The notes below the pieces were generated by a model. It saw nothing but the letters and a program-made list of their open reading frames with translations. It made no database searches and had not been told where the DNA came from. Positions 1-8,249 of a DNA stretch of 10,499 bases are shown here, one piece after another. The stretch's first letter is position 1; each line of letters opens with the position of its first letter. The translations under genes were made by a program, and so were the position numbers. Source of the DNA: Novosphingobium sp. (GTDB taxonomy: Bacteria > Pseudomonadota > Alphaproteobacteria > Sphingomonadales > Sphingomonadaceae); assembly GCA_009885425.1 (NCBI GenBank), contig VFKS01000112.1:1-10499 (forward strand). Reading direction: 5' to 3'.

Positions 1-2097
1 GCGATCCAGCATCCCGACGACGGCTATATCCAGCCCGCTGATCTGACTCAGGCGCTGGCCAAAGGCGCGCGGCTGCGCGGGGCATCGATTTATCGCAACA
101 CCGCGGTAACCGGCATCACCCAGCTGCCGTCGGGCGAATGGCTGGTTGCGACCGATCAGGGTGAAATCACGTGCGAACATGTGATTTCCTGCTCGGGCAA
201 CTTTGCCCGGCAAACCGGGGCGATGGTTGGCCTCGATATCCCGGTGATCCCGGTCGAACATCAGTACATCGTCACCGAACAGCATCCCGCGATCATGGAG
301 CGCAAACGTCTGGGGCTGCCAGAGATGGGGGTGCTGCGCGAAGCCGACGCCAGCTACTACATGCGCGAGGAAGCCGGCGGGCTGCTGCTCGGCCCTTACG
401 AACTCGGCGCGCCGGCCTGCTATGTCGATGGTCCCGCAGCCCAGAGCGAATACGAACTGTTCCCCGACGCGCTTGAACGGCTTGAGCCTTACGTTCTGGC
501 AGCGATGCAACGCGTGCCTGCGTTTGGCGAGGTTGGCATCAAGCAGGTCTATAACGGGGCGATCGCTTATACGCCCGACGGGTCGCCGATCGTCGGCCCG
601 GCGTGGGGGCTGAGGAATTTCTGGCTCAATGAAGGCCACAGCTTCGGGGTCACCGCGGCCGGCGGCGCGGGGTGGCAGCTGGCGCACTGGATTGTCGATG
701 GTGAACCGACCATCGACATGATGGGGGTCGATCCGCGCCGCTTCGGCGATTACGCCGGGCGCGGCTACCTGATTGCGAAGAACGAGGAAGCCTACGCCAA
801 GGTCTTCACCGTGCATTATCCCGATGAAGAGCGCGAAGCCGCCCGCGCGTTGCGGCGCACGCCGTGTTACGACCGGATGAAGGAGCTCGGCGCGGTGTTC
901 GGTTCGGTGTTCGGGTGGGAACGCCCCAACTGGTTTGCGCCCGAAGGTTATGCGTTGAGCGAAGCCGATCTCGACCGGCCCGACGTGCTGCTGGGCCATA
1001 ACCATCCAGTGACCGGCGACGACGCGCCGATCCGCGAGAAGTGGTCGTTCCGCCGCTCCAACTATTTCGAATATGTCGGCAATGAATGCCGGCACGTCCA
1101 CGAAAAGGTTGGCCTCCAGGACATGAGCGCCTTCGCCAAGTGCGAAATCTCCGGTCCCGGGGCCGAGGCCTGGCTGGGTGGCCTGCTGACCAATGCGGTG
1201 CCCAAGAAGCTCGGCCGGGTTTCGCTGTCTTACCTGCTCACCGCAAAAGGCGGGGTGCGCGCCGAATTCACCGTCTACAAGATTGCGCCGCAGCGCTATT
1301 ATCTTGTTTCGGCAGGAGCCTATGAACGGCACGATCATGACTATCTGCGCAAGGCCCTGCCGGGCGATGGCTTGGTGCGGATGGAGCGCTTGACCACGGC
1401 GATGGGCGTGCTGGTTCTGGCCGGGCCGCGCAGCCGCGATGTCCTGGCCAAGTTGACCGATGCCGATCTTTCGAACGCAGCGTTTCCCTGGCTGACCGGG
1501 CAGCGGATCAGCCTCGGCGCGGCCCAGGTCGATGCGCTGCGGGTCAACTTCATCGGCGAACTGGGCTGGGAAATTCACCACCCGATCGAGCAGCAGAACT
1601 ACATCTTCGACAAGCTGATGGCAGCCGGCGCGGAGTTCGATATCAAGCCGTTCGGGATCCGGGCGATGACGGCGATGGCGCTGGAAAAGAGCTACAAGCT
1701 GATCCCGCGCGAACTGTCGGTGGAATATTCGGCGCATGAAAGCGGGCTAGATCGCTTCATCAGCCTCAAGAAGCCGGATTTCTTTGGCAAGGAGGCCTTG
1801 CTGACCTGGCGCGATCAAGGGCTGGCGAACCGGCTGGTAACCCTGGAAGTCCACGGGATCACCGACGCTGACGCGCGCGGTTCCGAACCGATCTATCAAG
1901 GCGAGGAGCTGGTCGGACGGGTGACCTCGGGCGGCTATGGCTGGCGCTGCGGTAAGAGCCTGGCACTGGCCATGATCACGCCGCAGCTGGGCGAACCGGG
2001 CACCGAGCTTGAAGTGATCATTCTAGGCAAGCGGCTCAAGGCAACTGTCATTGTCGATTCGCCGTTCGATCCGGACAACCTTGCGCTGCGGAGCTGA
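1..2097 (+). CDS. Dimethylglycine dehydrogenase-type FAD/folate enzyme (5'-truncated by window edge)
   Basis: The open frame is already running at base 1 and ends at the TGA at 2095-2097, so 698 residues are visible. About 100 or more N-terminal residues, including the FAD GxGxxG motif, lie outside the window. Visible residues 1 to about 240 are the C-terminal half of a DAO-type FAD oxidoreductase domain: HPDDGYIQP near the left edge, then a TPDGSPIVGP segment and GHSFGVTAAGGAGWQLAHW. A linker follows from about 244, with WERPNWF at about 306. A GcvT aminomethyltransferase domain then runs to about 600, with FIGELGWEIHHP at 517-528 and LEKSYKLIPREL at about 561-572. A GcvT C-terminal barrel with GRVTSGGYGW closes the protein. 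This is the layout of dimethylglycine and sarcosine dehydrogenases, which demethylate the amine and pass the methylene to tetrahydrofolate. Sarcosine oxidase and betaine monooxygenase genes follow, so dimethylglycine to sarcosine is the most likely step. Sarcosine dehydrogenase is the alternative. Confidence 0.86.
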   Translation, partial: AIQHPDDGYIQPADLTQALAKGARLRGASIYRNTAVTGITQLPSGEWLVATDQGEITCEHVISCSGNFARQTGAMVGLDIPVIPVEHQYIVTEQHPAIMERKRLGLPEMGVLREADASYYMREEAGGLLLGPYELGAPACYVDGPAAQSEYELFPDALERLEPYVLAAMQRVPAFGEVGIKQVYNGAIAYTPDGSPIVGPAWGLRNFWLNEGHSFGVTAAGGAGWQLAHWIVDGEPTIDMMGVDPRRFGDYAGRGYLIAKNEEAYAKVFTVHYPDEEREAARALRRTPCYDRMKELGAVFGSVFGWERPNWFAPEGYALSEADLDRPDVLLGHNHPVTGDDAPIREKWSFRRSNYFEYVGNECRHVHEKVGLQDMSAFAKCEISGPGAEAWLGGLLTNAVPKKLGRVSLSYLLTAKGGVRAEFTVYKIAPQRYYLVSAGAYERHDHDYLRKALPGDGLVRMERLTTAMGVLVLAGPRSRDVLAKLTDADLSNAAFPWLTGQRISLGAAQVDALRVNFIGELGWEIHHPIEQQNYIFDKLMAAGAEFDIKPFGIRAMTAMALEKSYKLIPRELSVEYSAHESGLDRFISLKKPDFFGKEALLTWRDQGLANRLVTLEVHGITDADARGSEPIYQGEELVGRVTSGGYGWRCGKSLALAMITPQLGEPGTELEVIILGKRLKATVIVDSPFDPDNLALRS
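2090..2093 (+). promoter_or_regulatory. Shine-Dalgarno site for the Rieske gene
   Basis: GGAG lies inside the last codons of the upstream dehydrogenase gene, 8 bases before the ATG at 2102. It supports 2102 over the in-frame ATG at 2051, which would overlap the upstream gene by 47 bases. The gap between the upstream stop and this start is 4 bases, so translational coupling is likely. Confidence 0.6.
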
Positions 2098-2101
2098 CCC
2101 G

Positions 2102-3352
2102 ATGTCGCACTTTGAACCGATTGCCCAATGGTTGAGCCAGGATCGCCCCGGCCATACCCTGCCGCGCGAGCTCTATGTCAGCGAGGCCGCGTTCCAGTTC
2201 GATGCCGATGTCATGCTCAAATCGGTCTGGCTCTATGCCTGCACTGTCGCGCACGTGAAGCAGGCGGGCGACTACTTCCTGTTCGAACTCGGCAGCAATT
2301 CGATCATCATCGTGCGCGGACGCGATCAGCAGGTGCGGGCATTCTGGAATTCTTGCCGCCACCGCGGCTCGCGTATTTGCGAGCAGCAGCGCGGGCGCGT
2401 CCCGCGCTTGATGTGTCCCTATCACCAGTGGACCTACGGCCTTGATGGAACGCTGCTAGCCGCCCGCAGCATGGCGGAGGATTTTGACAAGGCTGACCAC
2501 GGTCTCACGCCGGTCGCGCTCGAAAACATCGGCGGACTGATTTTCATCTGCATGGCCGACAATCCGCCACCGATTGACCGGGTCAGGGCCGATATTATCG
2601 ACCAGATCGCGATATACGACCTCGAAAAATGCAAGGTCGCGGTGCAGGATAACCTGATCGAAGACGCCAACTGGAAGCTCGTGATGGAGAACAATCGCGA
2701 GTGCTATCACTGCGATGCCGGGCATCCGGAATTGATCAGCGTGCTGGGCACTTATGGCTTCGGCAAAGGTCTGCCCGAAGATGGGACAAGCGATGTGGTC
2801 GATGACCGGGCGTTTGATGCGATGGTCGAGGCCAAGCGCGCCCAGTGGCAAGACATGGGAATTTTCCGCGAGCTGATCGAGTTCCCCGAAGGCTGGTGGC
2901 ACCGGGTGGCGCGGCTGCCGCTGGCGAACGGCGCGGTGACACAATCGATCGACGGCAAGCTCGCCTGCCAAAAGCTGATCGGGCCGTTCACGGAGCCGGA
3001 GAGCTCCAGTCTGTCGGTCTGGACCCAGCCTAACAGCTGGCATCATTTCTGCTGCGATCATGTCGTGACCTTCTCGCTCACGCCGCTGTCTTCCGGACAG
3101 ACGCTGCTGCGCACCAGTTGGCTGGTGCACGAAGACGCAGTCGAAGGGGTGGACTACGAACCCGATCACATCGCAGCGCTGTGGCGTACGACGAACGATC
3201 AGGATAGCCGCTTTTCGCAGCTCAACCATCTCGGGATTGCGACCGACGGATATCGTCAGGGACCCTATGCGGTGGAAGAGAAGCTGGTTGAGGATTTCAA
3301 GGATTTCTATGTCGACCGGGCCAAAGCGGCATTAGAAAAGGTGCGCGGATGA
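2102..3352 (+). CDS. gbcA: Rieske glycine betaine monooxygenase, oxygenase component (GbcA-like)
   Basis: The 416-residue product is the oxygenase component of a Rieske non-haem iron enzyme. The Rieske [2Fe-2S] motif is visible as C85-x-H87 and C105-x2-H108 (CRHRGSR and CPYHQW). The catalytic domain has NWKLVMENNRECYHC with E200 and H203, then H208 in the following GHPEL. NDQD at 365-368 supplies the likely carboxylate ligand D368. WLVHEDAVEGVDY at 340-352 and the NDQD segment resemble what I recall of Pseudomonas GbcA, which demethylates glycine betaine to dimethylglycine and formaldehyde using O2 and reduced iron-sulfur reductase. The length is normal for the family. Its position between a DMGDH-type gene and sarcosine oxidase fits betaine as substrate. 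Stachydrine demethylase and carnitine monooxygenase are related alternatives, but the pathway neighbours argue against them. The stop overlaps the soxB start as ATGA. No reductase component is encoded in this window. Confidence 0.88.
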   Translation: MSHFEPIAQWLSQDRPGHTLPRELYVSEAAFQFDADVMLKSVWLYACTVAHVKQAGDYFLFELGSNSIIIVRGRDQQVRAFWNSCRHRGSRICEQQRGRVPRLMCPYHQWTYGLDGTLLAARSMAEDFDKADHGLTPVALENIGGLIFICMADNPPPIDRVRADIIDQIAIYDLEKCKVAVQDNLIEDANWKLVMENNRECYHCDAGHPELISVLGTYGFGKGLPEDGTSDVVDDRAFDAMVEAKRAQWQDMGIFRELIEFPEGWWHRVARLPLANGAVTQSIDGKLACQKLIGPFTEPESSSLSVWTQPNSWHHFCCDHVVTFSLTPLSSGQTLLRTSWLVHEDAVEGVDYEPDHIAALWRTTNDQDSRFSQLNHLGIATDGYRQGPYAVEEKLVEDFKDFYVDRAKAALEKVRG

Positions 3353-4602
3353 CCCGGTTCAGTGCGTTCAGCTTGTTCGCCAAGGCGCTTGGCGGGCATC
3401 AGAGCTGGCCCGAGCAATGGCCCGATGCCAGTCCGAAACCGGACTATGATGCAATCATCGTCGGCGCCGGCGGGCATGGGCTGGGCGCGGCCTATTATCT
3501 GGCCAAGAAATACGGGATCACCAAGGTTGCGGTGATCGAAAAGGGCTGGCTGGGCGGCGGAAACACCGGGCGCAACACCACCATCATCCGCTCGAACTAC
3601 CTCTATGATGAGAGCGCGCACCTCTATGATCACGCGCTCAAACTGTGGGATGGGCTGAGCCAGGAACTGAACTACAACACGATGTATTCCAAGCGCGGCG
3701 TGATGATGCTGGCGCACAATGTTCATGATGTCCAAAGCTTCAAGCGCCACATCCATGCCAACCGGCTGAACGGTGTCGACAATGAATGGCTGAGCGCAGA
3801 GCAGGCCAAGGAATACTGCCCTCCGCTCAGCATTTCGCCAGACGCCCGCCATCCCGTGCTGGGCGCGGCGCTGCAGCGGCGCGGCGGAACCGCGCGGCAT
3901 GATACAGTGGCCTGGGGCTATGCCCGCGCTGCTGCGGCGCTGGGTGTCGATATCATCCAGAACTGCGCCGTCACCGGGATCCGCCGCGGTGCCGATGGCG
4001 CGGTCGAAGGGGTCGAAACGACCCGCGGTTTCATCGCTTCCAAGCGGATCGGCGTCTCGGCGGCTGGGCACAGTTCGGTCATCATGCAGATGGCCGGGCT
4101 CGATTTTCCGCTTGAAAGCTATCCACTGCAGGCGCTCGTCTCCGAGCCGGTCAAGCCGGTGTTTCCCTGCGTGGTCATGTCCAACACTGTTCATGCCTAC
4201 ATGAGCCAGTCGGACAAGGGCGAACTGGTAATCGGAGCGGGCACCGATCAGTACGTCAGTTATTCACAGCGCGGCGCGCTCCATATCGTCGAGCATACGC
4301 TGGCCGCGATTTGCGAAATCTTCCCGATCTTCCGGCGGATGCGAATGCTGCGGACCTGGGGCGGGATCGTTGACGTTACGCCGGATCGCTCGCCGATCCT
4401 TGGCAAGACGCCCGTCAAAGGCCTCTACGTCAATTGCGGCTGGGGCACAGGCGGCTTCAAGGCGACCCCCGGCGCGGGCGACTTGCTCGCCTACACCATG
4501 GCGAAGGACGAGCCGCATCCGATCAATGCCCCTTACAATCTCGACAGGTTTCGCACCGGCCGCCTGATCGATGAGGCGGCAGCCGCCGCAGTGGCGCATT
4601 GA
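3349..4602 (+). CDS. soxB: Sarcosine oxidase, subunit beta (heterotetrameric)
   Basis: This 417-residue flavoprotein is the catalytic beta subunit of the cytosolic sarcosine oxidase complex, where sarcosine is oxidised to glycine. The N-terminus (FSLFAKALGGHQSW) followed by DYDAIIVGAGGHGLG, with the dinucleotide-binding glycines G39, G41 and G44, is typical of SoxB. EKGWLGGGNTGRN at 64-76 is a family signature. H184 in GGTARHDTVAWGYARA matches the histidine that carries covalent FMN in characterised SoxB proteins; this assignment is from family knowledge. WGGIVDVTPDRSPILG and NCGWGTGGFKATPGAG near the C-terminus are also characteristic and form part of the flavin site. The length is normal and all expected motifs are present. 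The ATG overlaps the Rieske stop (ATGA), with AAGG just upstream serving as a modest ribosome site. soxD begins one base after the stop. Confidence 0.95.
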   Translation: MTRFSAFSLFAKALGGHQSWPEQWPDASPKPDYDAIIVGAGGHGLGAAYYLAKKYGITKVAVIEKGWLGGGNTGRNTTIIRSNYLYDESAHLYDHALKLWDGLSQELNYNTMYSKRGVMMLAHNVHDVQSFKRHIHANRLNGVDNEWLSAEQAKEYCPPLSISPDARHPVLGAALQRRGGTARHDTVAWGYARAAAALGVDIIQNCAVTGIRRGADGAVEGVETTRGFIASKRIGVSAAGHSSVIMQMAGLDFPLESYPLQALVSEPVKPVFPCVVMSNTVHAYMSQSDKGELVIGAGTDQYVSYSQRGALHIVEHTLAAICEIFPIFRRMRMLRTWGGIVDVTPDRSPILGKTPVKGLYVNCGWGTGGFKATPGAGDLLAYTMAKDEPHPINAPYNLDRFRTGRLIDEAAAAAVAH

Positions 4603-4603
4603 A

Positions 4604-4876
4604 ATGCTGCTGATCCACTGTCCCTATTGCGATGAGGCGCGCGCCGAGATCGAATTTGCCTACGCCGGCGAAGCGCACATCGTCCGCCCGCCCGATCCAT
4701 CGCTGATGAGCGACGAAGAGTGGCAGCGCTACCTGTTCATCCGGTCCAACCCGCGCGGCCGCCACCATGAACGTTGGCGCCACATCCACGGTTGCGGGCG
4801 GTTCTTCAACGCGGTGCGCGATACCGCTACCGACAAGTTCGAGGCTACCTACAAAGCCGGGGAGCCGCGCCGATGA
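4604..4876 (+). CDS. soxD: Sarcosine oxidase, subunit delta
   Basis: The 90-residue product is the small zinc-binding delta subunit of heterotetrameric sarcosine oxidase. It has C6-x2-C9 (HCPYC) at the N-terminus, then H60 and C64 in WRHIHGC. These match the spacing of the four zinc ligands in known SoxD proteins. SDEEWQRYLFIRSNPRG and GCGRFFNAVRDT are strong family signatures. The length is typical. The start at 4604 places the first cysteine at residue 6, as usual in the family. An in-frame ATG at 4571 would add 11 residues overlapping the soxB end and was not chosen. No clear Shine-Dalgarno precedes 4604, so translation probably depends on ribosomes finishing soxB (TGAAATG junction). The stop overlaps the soxA start as ATGA. 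Confidence 0.95.
   Translation: MLLIHCPYCDEARAEIEFAYAGEAHIVRPPDPSLMSDEEWQRYLFIRSNPRGRHHERWRHIHGCGRFFNAVRDTATDKFEATYKAGEPRR
4859..4864 (+). promoter_or_regulatory. Shine-Dalgarno site for soxA
   Basis: GGGGAG lies within the end of soxD, 8 bases before the ATG at 4873. It fixes the soxA start at the ATGA overlap rather than at the in-frame ATG at 4774, which lies deep inside soxD. Confidence 0.6.
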
Positions 4877-7734
4877 GCGGGTTTCGGCTTGACCAGGGGG
4901 GGCGGATCGATCGCAGCCAGCCGGTCAGTTTCAGCTTCGATGGAGTGACCTACCAAGGCTATGCCGGGGATACGTTGGCTTCGGCATTGCTGGCGAATGG
5001 CGTGATGCTGCTGGGCCGGTCGTTCAAGTATCACCGGCCGCGCGGTCTGCTCGGCGCGGGTAGTGAAGAGCCCAATGCGCTGGTTTCGGTCACGCGCGGT
5101 CCGGGCCGGTTCACGCCAAATTTGCGTGCGACCAGCGTCGAGCTTCACGAAGGGCTGAGCGCCACAAGCCAGAACCGCTGGCCCTCGCTCAAGACCGACT
5201 TTGGTGCGATCAACGATCGGTTGGGGATGTTCCTGCCAGCGGGCTTCTACAACAAGACCTTCATGTGGCCGCGCTCGTTCTGGGACCGGCTCTATGAACC
5301 CGCGATCCGGCGGATGGCCGGCCTTGGCGAAGCGCCCACTGAAATCGACCCCGATCATTATGGCGCCACTTACGCGCATTGCGATTTGCTGATCGTCGGC
5401 GCTGGTCCGGCCGGGATCGATGCCGCGCTCGAAGCCAGCGGCACCAGCAAGCGGGTGGTTCTGCTCGACGAGCAGGATGAGGCAGGCGGCGGCGCGCTGT
5501 CCGATCCGGCGCTGTGGAAGTGGCTGGAAGAAAGCCTCAAGGATCTGGCCGCTGCGCCCAATATCACCATCCTGCGCCGCACGACCGCGTTCGGCTATTA
5601 CCACGATAATTTCGTCGGCGCAGTCGAACGCCTGACCGATCATCTGCCGCATCCGGCTGACGGTGCACGCGAGAAACTGTGGCGGATCCGCGCCGACGAA
5701 GTAGTCCTCGCCCAAGGCGCGATCGAGCGCCCGCTGGTGTTTGCGGGCAATGATGTGCCCGGTGTCATGCTGGCCTCGGCAGCGCGGACTTTGCTCCAGC
5801 GCTACGGGGTGGCGGTGGGCCGGTCAGTCGCGCTGATGGCGGCGCACGATAGCGGTTGGCGTGACATATTTGCTCTGGCCCGTGCCGGGGTTGGCGTGGC
5901 GGCGATCATCGATTTGCGTGAAAGCGTGGACGCGGCACTGCTGGGCGAAGCGCAGGTGCTGGGGATTGCCGTGGAGCTGGGCCACAGCGTGATCGACGTT
6001 CATGGTCGGCTCGCGGTCAAAGGCGTGACCATTGCCCGCAATGATGGCGCGGGCGCAGCGCTGCTCGCTTGCGATGCACTGCTGATGGCAGGCGGCTGGA
6101 CACCCAGCGTGCACCTTTGGTCGCACAGCAAGGGCTCCCTTGCCTGGCGCGACGATCTGGGCGCCTACGTGCCGGATCAGCCTAATGAAGCGGTCCGCTG
6201 CGTCGGCGCTTGTTCGGGCAAATGGAGCTTTGGCAGCGGGCTGGTGACGGATAGCCTGCCGACACCGCGCGATCAGAGCCGGATCAAGGCGTTCGTCGAT
6301 TTCCAGAACGACGTGACCGCCAAGGATATCCGCCTTGCGGTGCGCGAGGGGTTCAAGTCGATTGAGCATATCAAGCGTTATACCACCACCGGTATGGCCA
6401 CCGATCAGGGCAAGACCTCGAACCTCAACGGGCTGCAGATTGCCGCGCAGGCCTTGGGCCGCCCGGTGGTGGACATTGGCCTCACCAGCTTCCGCCCACC
6501 CTATACCCCGCAGTCTTTCGGAGCCCTGGCCGGGCACGCTCAAGGCGCCCTGTTCCAGCCGACTCGCAAGACCGGCATCGATAGCTGGGCCGAGGAAAAT
6601 GGCGCGGTGTTCGAGCTGGTCGCACAGTGGCGCCGTGCGCGCTATTTCCCGCAAGGCGGAGAGGGCATGCTCGCGGCAGTGAACCGCGAATGCCGCGCGG
6701 TCCGTTCATCCGTGGGGATCTTCGATGCCTCGACACTCGGCAAGATCGAAGTAGTCGGGCCTGATGCCGCCGAATTCCTCAACCGTATGTACACCAATCC
6801 GTGGAAAGCGCTGGAGCCGGGCCGATGCCGCTATGGCCTGCTGCTGAAGGAAGACGGGTTCATAACTGACGACGGTGTTTCGGCGCGGCTGGCGGCGGAT
6901 CGATTCCATCTGACCACCACCACCGGCGGCGCAGCGCGGGTGCTGAACACGATGGAAGATTACCTCCAGACCGAATGGCCCGACCTCGATGTCTGGCTGA
7001 CCAGCACTACCGAACAATGGGCGGTAATCGCGCTGCAGGGGCCGATGGCGCGCAAGCTGCTCGCGCCGCTGGTCGAGGGGATCGACCTGTCGGCCGACGC
7101 GTTCCCGCACATGGCGATCCGCGAAGGCACCATTTGCGGGGTGCCGACCCGGCTGTTCCGGGTCAGCTTTACTGGCGAGCTGGGGTTCGAGATCAACGTG
7201 CCCGCCGCCTATGGCCGCGCGCTGTGGGAACGGCTGATCGCTGACGGCGCGGCCTATGGGATTACGCCCTACGGGACCGAGGCGATGCATGTGCTGCGCG
7301 CCGAGAAAGGCTTCATTATCGTCGGGCAGGATACCGACGGCACGGTTACGCCGTATGATGCCGGGCTCGACTGGGCGGTCGGCAAGAAAAAGCCCGATTT
7401 TGTCGGCAAGCGTAGCCTGTCCCGCTCCGATATTGTGGCGCCGGGACGCAAGCAGCTGGTCGGATTGCTGACCGATGATCCCACGGTCGTGCTAGAGGAA
7501 GGCGCGCAAATCGTGGCCGATCCCGCCCAAGCGGTGCCGATGACCATGATCGGCCATGTCACCTCGGCTTATTGGAGCGAGGCGCTCGGCCGTTCGATCG
7601 CTCTGGCGCTGGTCGCTGGTGGTCAGCAGCGGATCGGCGAAGTGCTCTATGTGCCGATGCCGGACCGCGTGATCAGCGCCAGGATCAGCGGCACCGTGTT
7701 TTACGATCCTGAAGGAGCGCGGCTGCATGTCTGA
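4873..7734 (+). CDS. soxA: Sarcosine oxidase, subunit alpha
   Basis: The 953-residue alpha subunit binds NAD and folate in the sarcosine oxidase complex and passes the methylene released from sarcosine to tetrahydrofolate. Residues 1 to about 110 form the family's ferredoxin-like N-terminal domain without cluster cysteines (YAGDTLASALLANG, then FKYHRPRGLLGAGSEEPNAL). Residues about 169 to 450 form a pyridine-nucleotide-disulfide oxidoreductase-like domain with DLLIVGAGPAGIDAA (G176, G178, G181) and AQGAIERPLVFAGNDVPG. The segment EHIKRYTTTGMATDQGKTSN at about 497-516 is characteristic. The rest is a GcvT domain: SVGIFDASTLGKIEV at about 613, TDDGVSARL at 665-673, FTGELGFEINVP at 766-777, GTEAMHVLRAEKGF at 801-814, and a C-terminal barrel with GHVTSAYWS. 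The length is close to that of known SoxA. The stop overlaps the soxG start by 8 bases. Confidence 0.95.
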   Translation: MSGFRLDQGGRIDRSQPVSFSFDGVTYQGYAGDTLASALLANGVMLLGRSFKYHRPRGLLGAGSEEPNALVSVTRGPGRFTPNLRATSVELHEGLSATSQNRWPSLKTDFGAINDRLGMFLPAGFYNKTFMWPRSFWDRLYEPAIRRMAGLGEAPTEIDPDHYGATYAHCDLLIVGAGPAGIDAALEASGTSKRVVLLDEQDEAGGGALSDPALWKWLEESLKDLAAAPNITILRRTTAFGYYHDNFVGAVERLTDHLPHPADGAREKLWRIRADEVVLAQGAIERPLVFAGNDVPGVMLASAARTLLQRYGVAVGRSVALMAAHDSGWRDIFALARAGVGVAAIIDLRESVDAALLGEAQVLGIAVELGHSVIDVHGRLAVKGVTIARNDGAGAALLACDALLMAGGWTPSVHLWSHSKGSLAWRDDLGAYVPDQPNEAVRCVGACSGKWSFGSGLVTDSLPTPRDQSRIKAFVDFQNDVTAKDIRLAVREGFKSIEHIKRYTTTGMATDQGKTSNLNGLQIAAQALGRPVVDIGLTSFRPPYTPQSFGALAGHAQGALFQPTRKTGIDSWAEENGAVFELVAQWRRARYFPQGGEGMLAAVNRECRAVRSSVGIFDASTLGKIEVVGPDAAEFLNRMYTNPWKALEPGRCRYGLLLKEDGFITDDGVSARLAADRFHLTTTTGGAARVLNTMEDYLQTEWPDLDVWLTSTTEQWAVIALQGPMARKLLAPLVEGIDLSADAFPHMAIREGTICGVPTRLFRVSFTGELGFEINVPAAYGRALWERLIADGAAYGITPYGTEAMHVLRAEKGFIIVGQDTDGTVTPYDAGLDWAVGKKKPDFVGKRSLSRSDIVAPGRKQLVGLLTDDPTVVLEEGAQIVADPAQAVPMTMIGHVTSAYWSEALGRSIALALVAGGQQRIGEVLYVPMPDRVISARISGTVFYDPEGARLHV
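7713..7717 (+). promoter_or_regulatory. Shine-Dalgarno site for soxG
   Basis: AGGAG lies inside the soxA C-terminal codons, 9 bases before the ATG at 7727. It supports starting soxG inside the end of soxA, with an 8-base overlap. Confidence 0.65.
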
Positions 7735-8239
7735 AGCTCTGGTCCGCACCGATCCGGTTTCGGGTCTCGATTTTGTCAGTGAAGGCGTCAGGCTAAGCTT
7801 GGCTGGGCCAATGGCCCGTTTCTCGCTGCGAGCGCGCCAGCCAGAAGTGCTCGAGCAGCTGCTTGGCTTCAAGTTGCCGCGGCAAATTGGAGCGATCCAG
7901 GCTGGCGCAGCCTGTCTTGGCCCAGACGAATGGTTGTTGCGGGCGCCCGCTGGAACGAAGCTTTCCTTGGGGTCAGGTTTGCCGGTGGCGATAACCGAGG
8001 TCAGCGAACGTTCGGTCTGCCTGATCGTCGAAGGGCCACGCGCGGCAGAAGTACTCGCTGCAGGTTGTCCGCTGGATCTCGATCGGTTTACCGCCGGCCG
8101 GGCCACGCGCACCGTGTTCGAGACAGTGGAAATCGTCCTGCTTCGCACGGGCGATAACCGGTTCGAAGTCGAAGTATGGCGCAGCTTCGCCCCTTGGTTC
8201 AGAACAGCATTGGAAACTGCAGCGGGACAGCTGCGCTAA
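7727..8239 (+). CDS. soxG: Sarcosine oxidase, subunit gamma
   Basis: The 170-residue product is the gamma subunit of heterotetrameric sarcosine oxidase, a GcvT-like structural subunit and the least conserved of the four. Recognisable segments are LGPDEWLLRAP at about 64-74, SERSVCLIVEGPRAAEVLA at about 93-111, CPLDLDRFTAG at about 114-124, then RTVFETVEIVLLRTG and the near-invariant FEVEVWRSFAPWF towards the end. The protein is somewhat shorter than many SoxG proteins, with a short N-terminal lead before the core, but it looks intact. The assignment rests on these motifs and on its place directly after soxA, the usual soxBDAG order. The TAA stop is followed by a 10-base gap to the transporter gene. 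Confidence 0.92.
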   Translation: MSEALVRTDPVSGLDFVSEGVRLSLAGPMARFSLRARQPEVLEQLLGFKLPRQIGAIQAGAACLGPDEWLLRAPAGTKLSLGSGLPVAITEVSERSVCLIVEGPRAAEVLAAGCPLDLDRFTAGRATRTVFETVEIVLLRTGDNRFEVEVWRSFAPWFRTALETAAGQLR

Positions 8240-8244
8240 GGGGG
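8239..8244 (+). promoter_or_regulatory. Shine-Dalgarno site for the BCCT gene
   Basis: AGGGGG starts on the last base of the soxG stop codon and ends 5 bases before the ATG at 8250. This is the only spacer in the window long enough to hold its own ribosome site outside coding sequence. It is too short for a promoter or terminator. Confidence 0.5.
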
Positions 8245-8249
8245 AAATC

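Noticed and set aside
2051..2101. Possible 17-residue N-terminal extension of the Rieske protein from an ATG at 2051
   Set aside because: It would overlap the upstream gene by 47 bases. The GGAG at 2090-2093 is placed correctly for 2102, and the family-like N-terminus starts there.
2456..3229. 257-codon minus-strand open frame opposite the Rieske gene
   Set aside because: The + strand encodes conserved iron ligands through this region; the antisense product resembles nothing I recognise.
3307..4194. 295-codon open frame on the minus strand opposite the gbcA end and soxB
   Set aside because: It is antisense to soxB, whose motifs are unmistakable. The translation shows no recognisable domain, and high GC content favours long spurious antisense frames.
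4774..4872. Possible 33-residue extension of SoxA from an ATG at 4774
   Set aside because: It lies inside soxD in another frame. The conserved SoxA N-terminus and a good ribosome site support 4873.
4849..5715. 288-codon minus-strand open frame opposite soxA
   Set aside because: It lies fully inside well-supported soxA coding sequence and has no recognisable motif.
5824..6654. 276-codon minus-strand open frame opposite soxA
   Set aside because: It is a shadow of the soxA reading frame, with composition typical of antisense translation in GC-rich DNA.
8240..8249. Possible terminator or promoter between soxG and the transporter gene
   Set aside because: The gap is 10 bases and holds only a ribosome site; there is no room for a hairpin or promoter.
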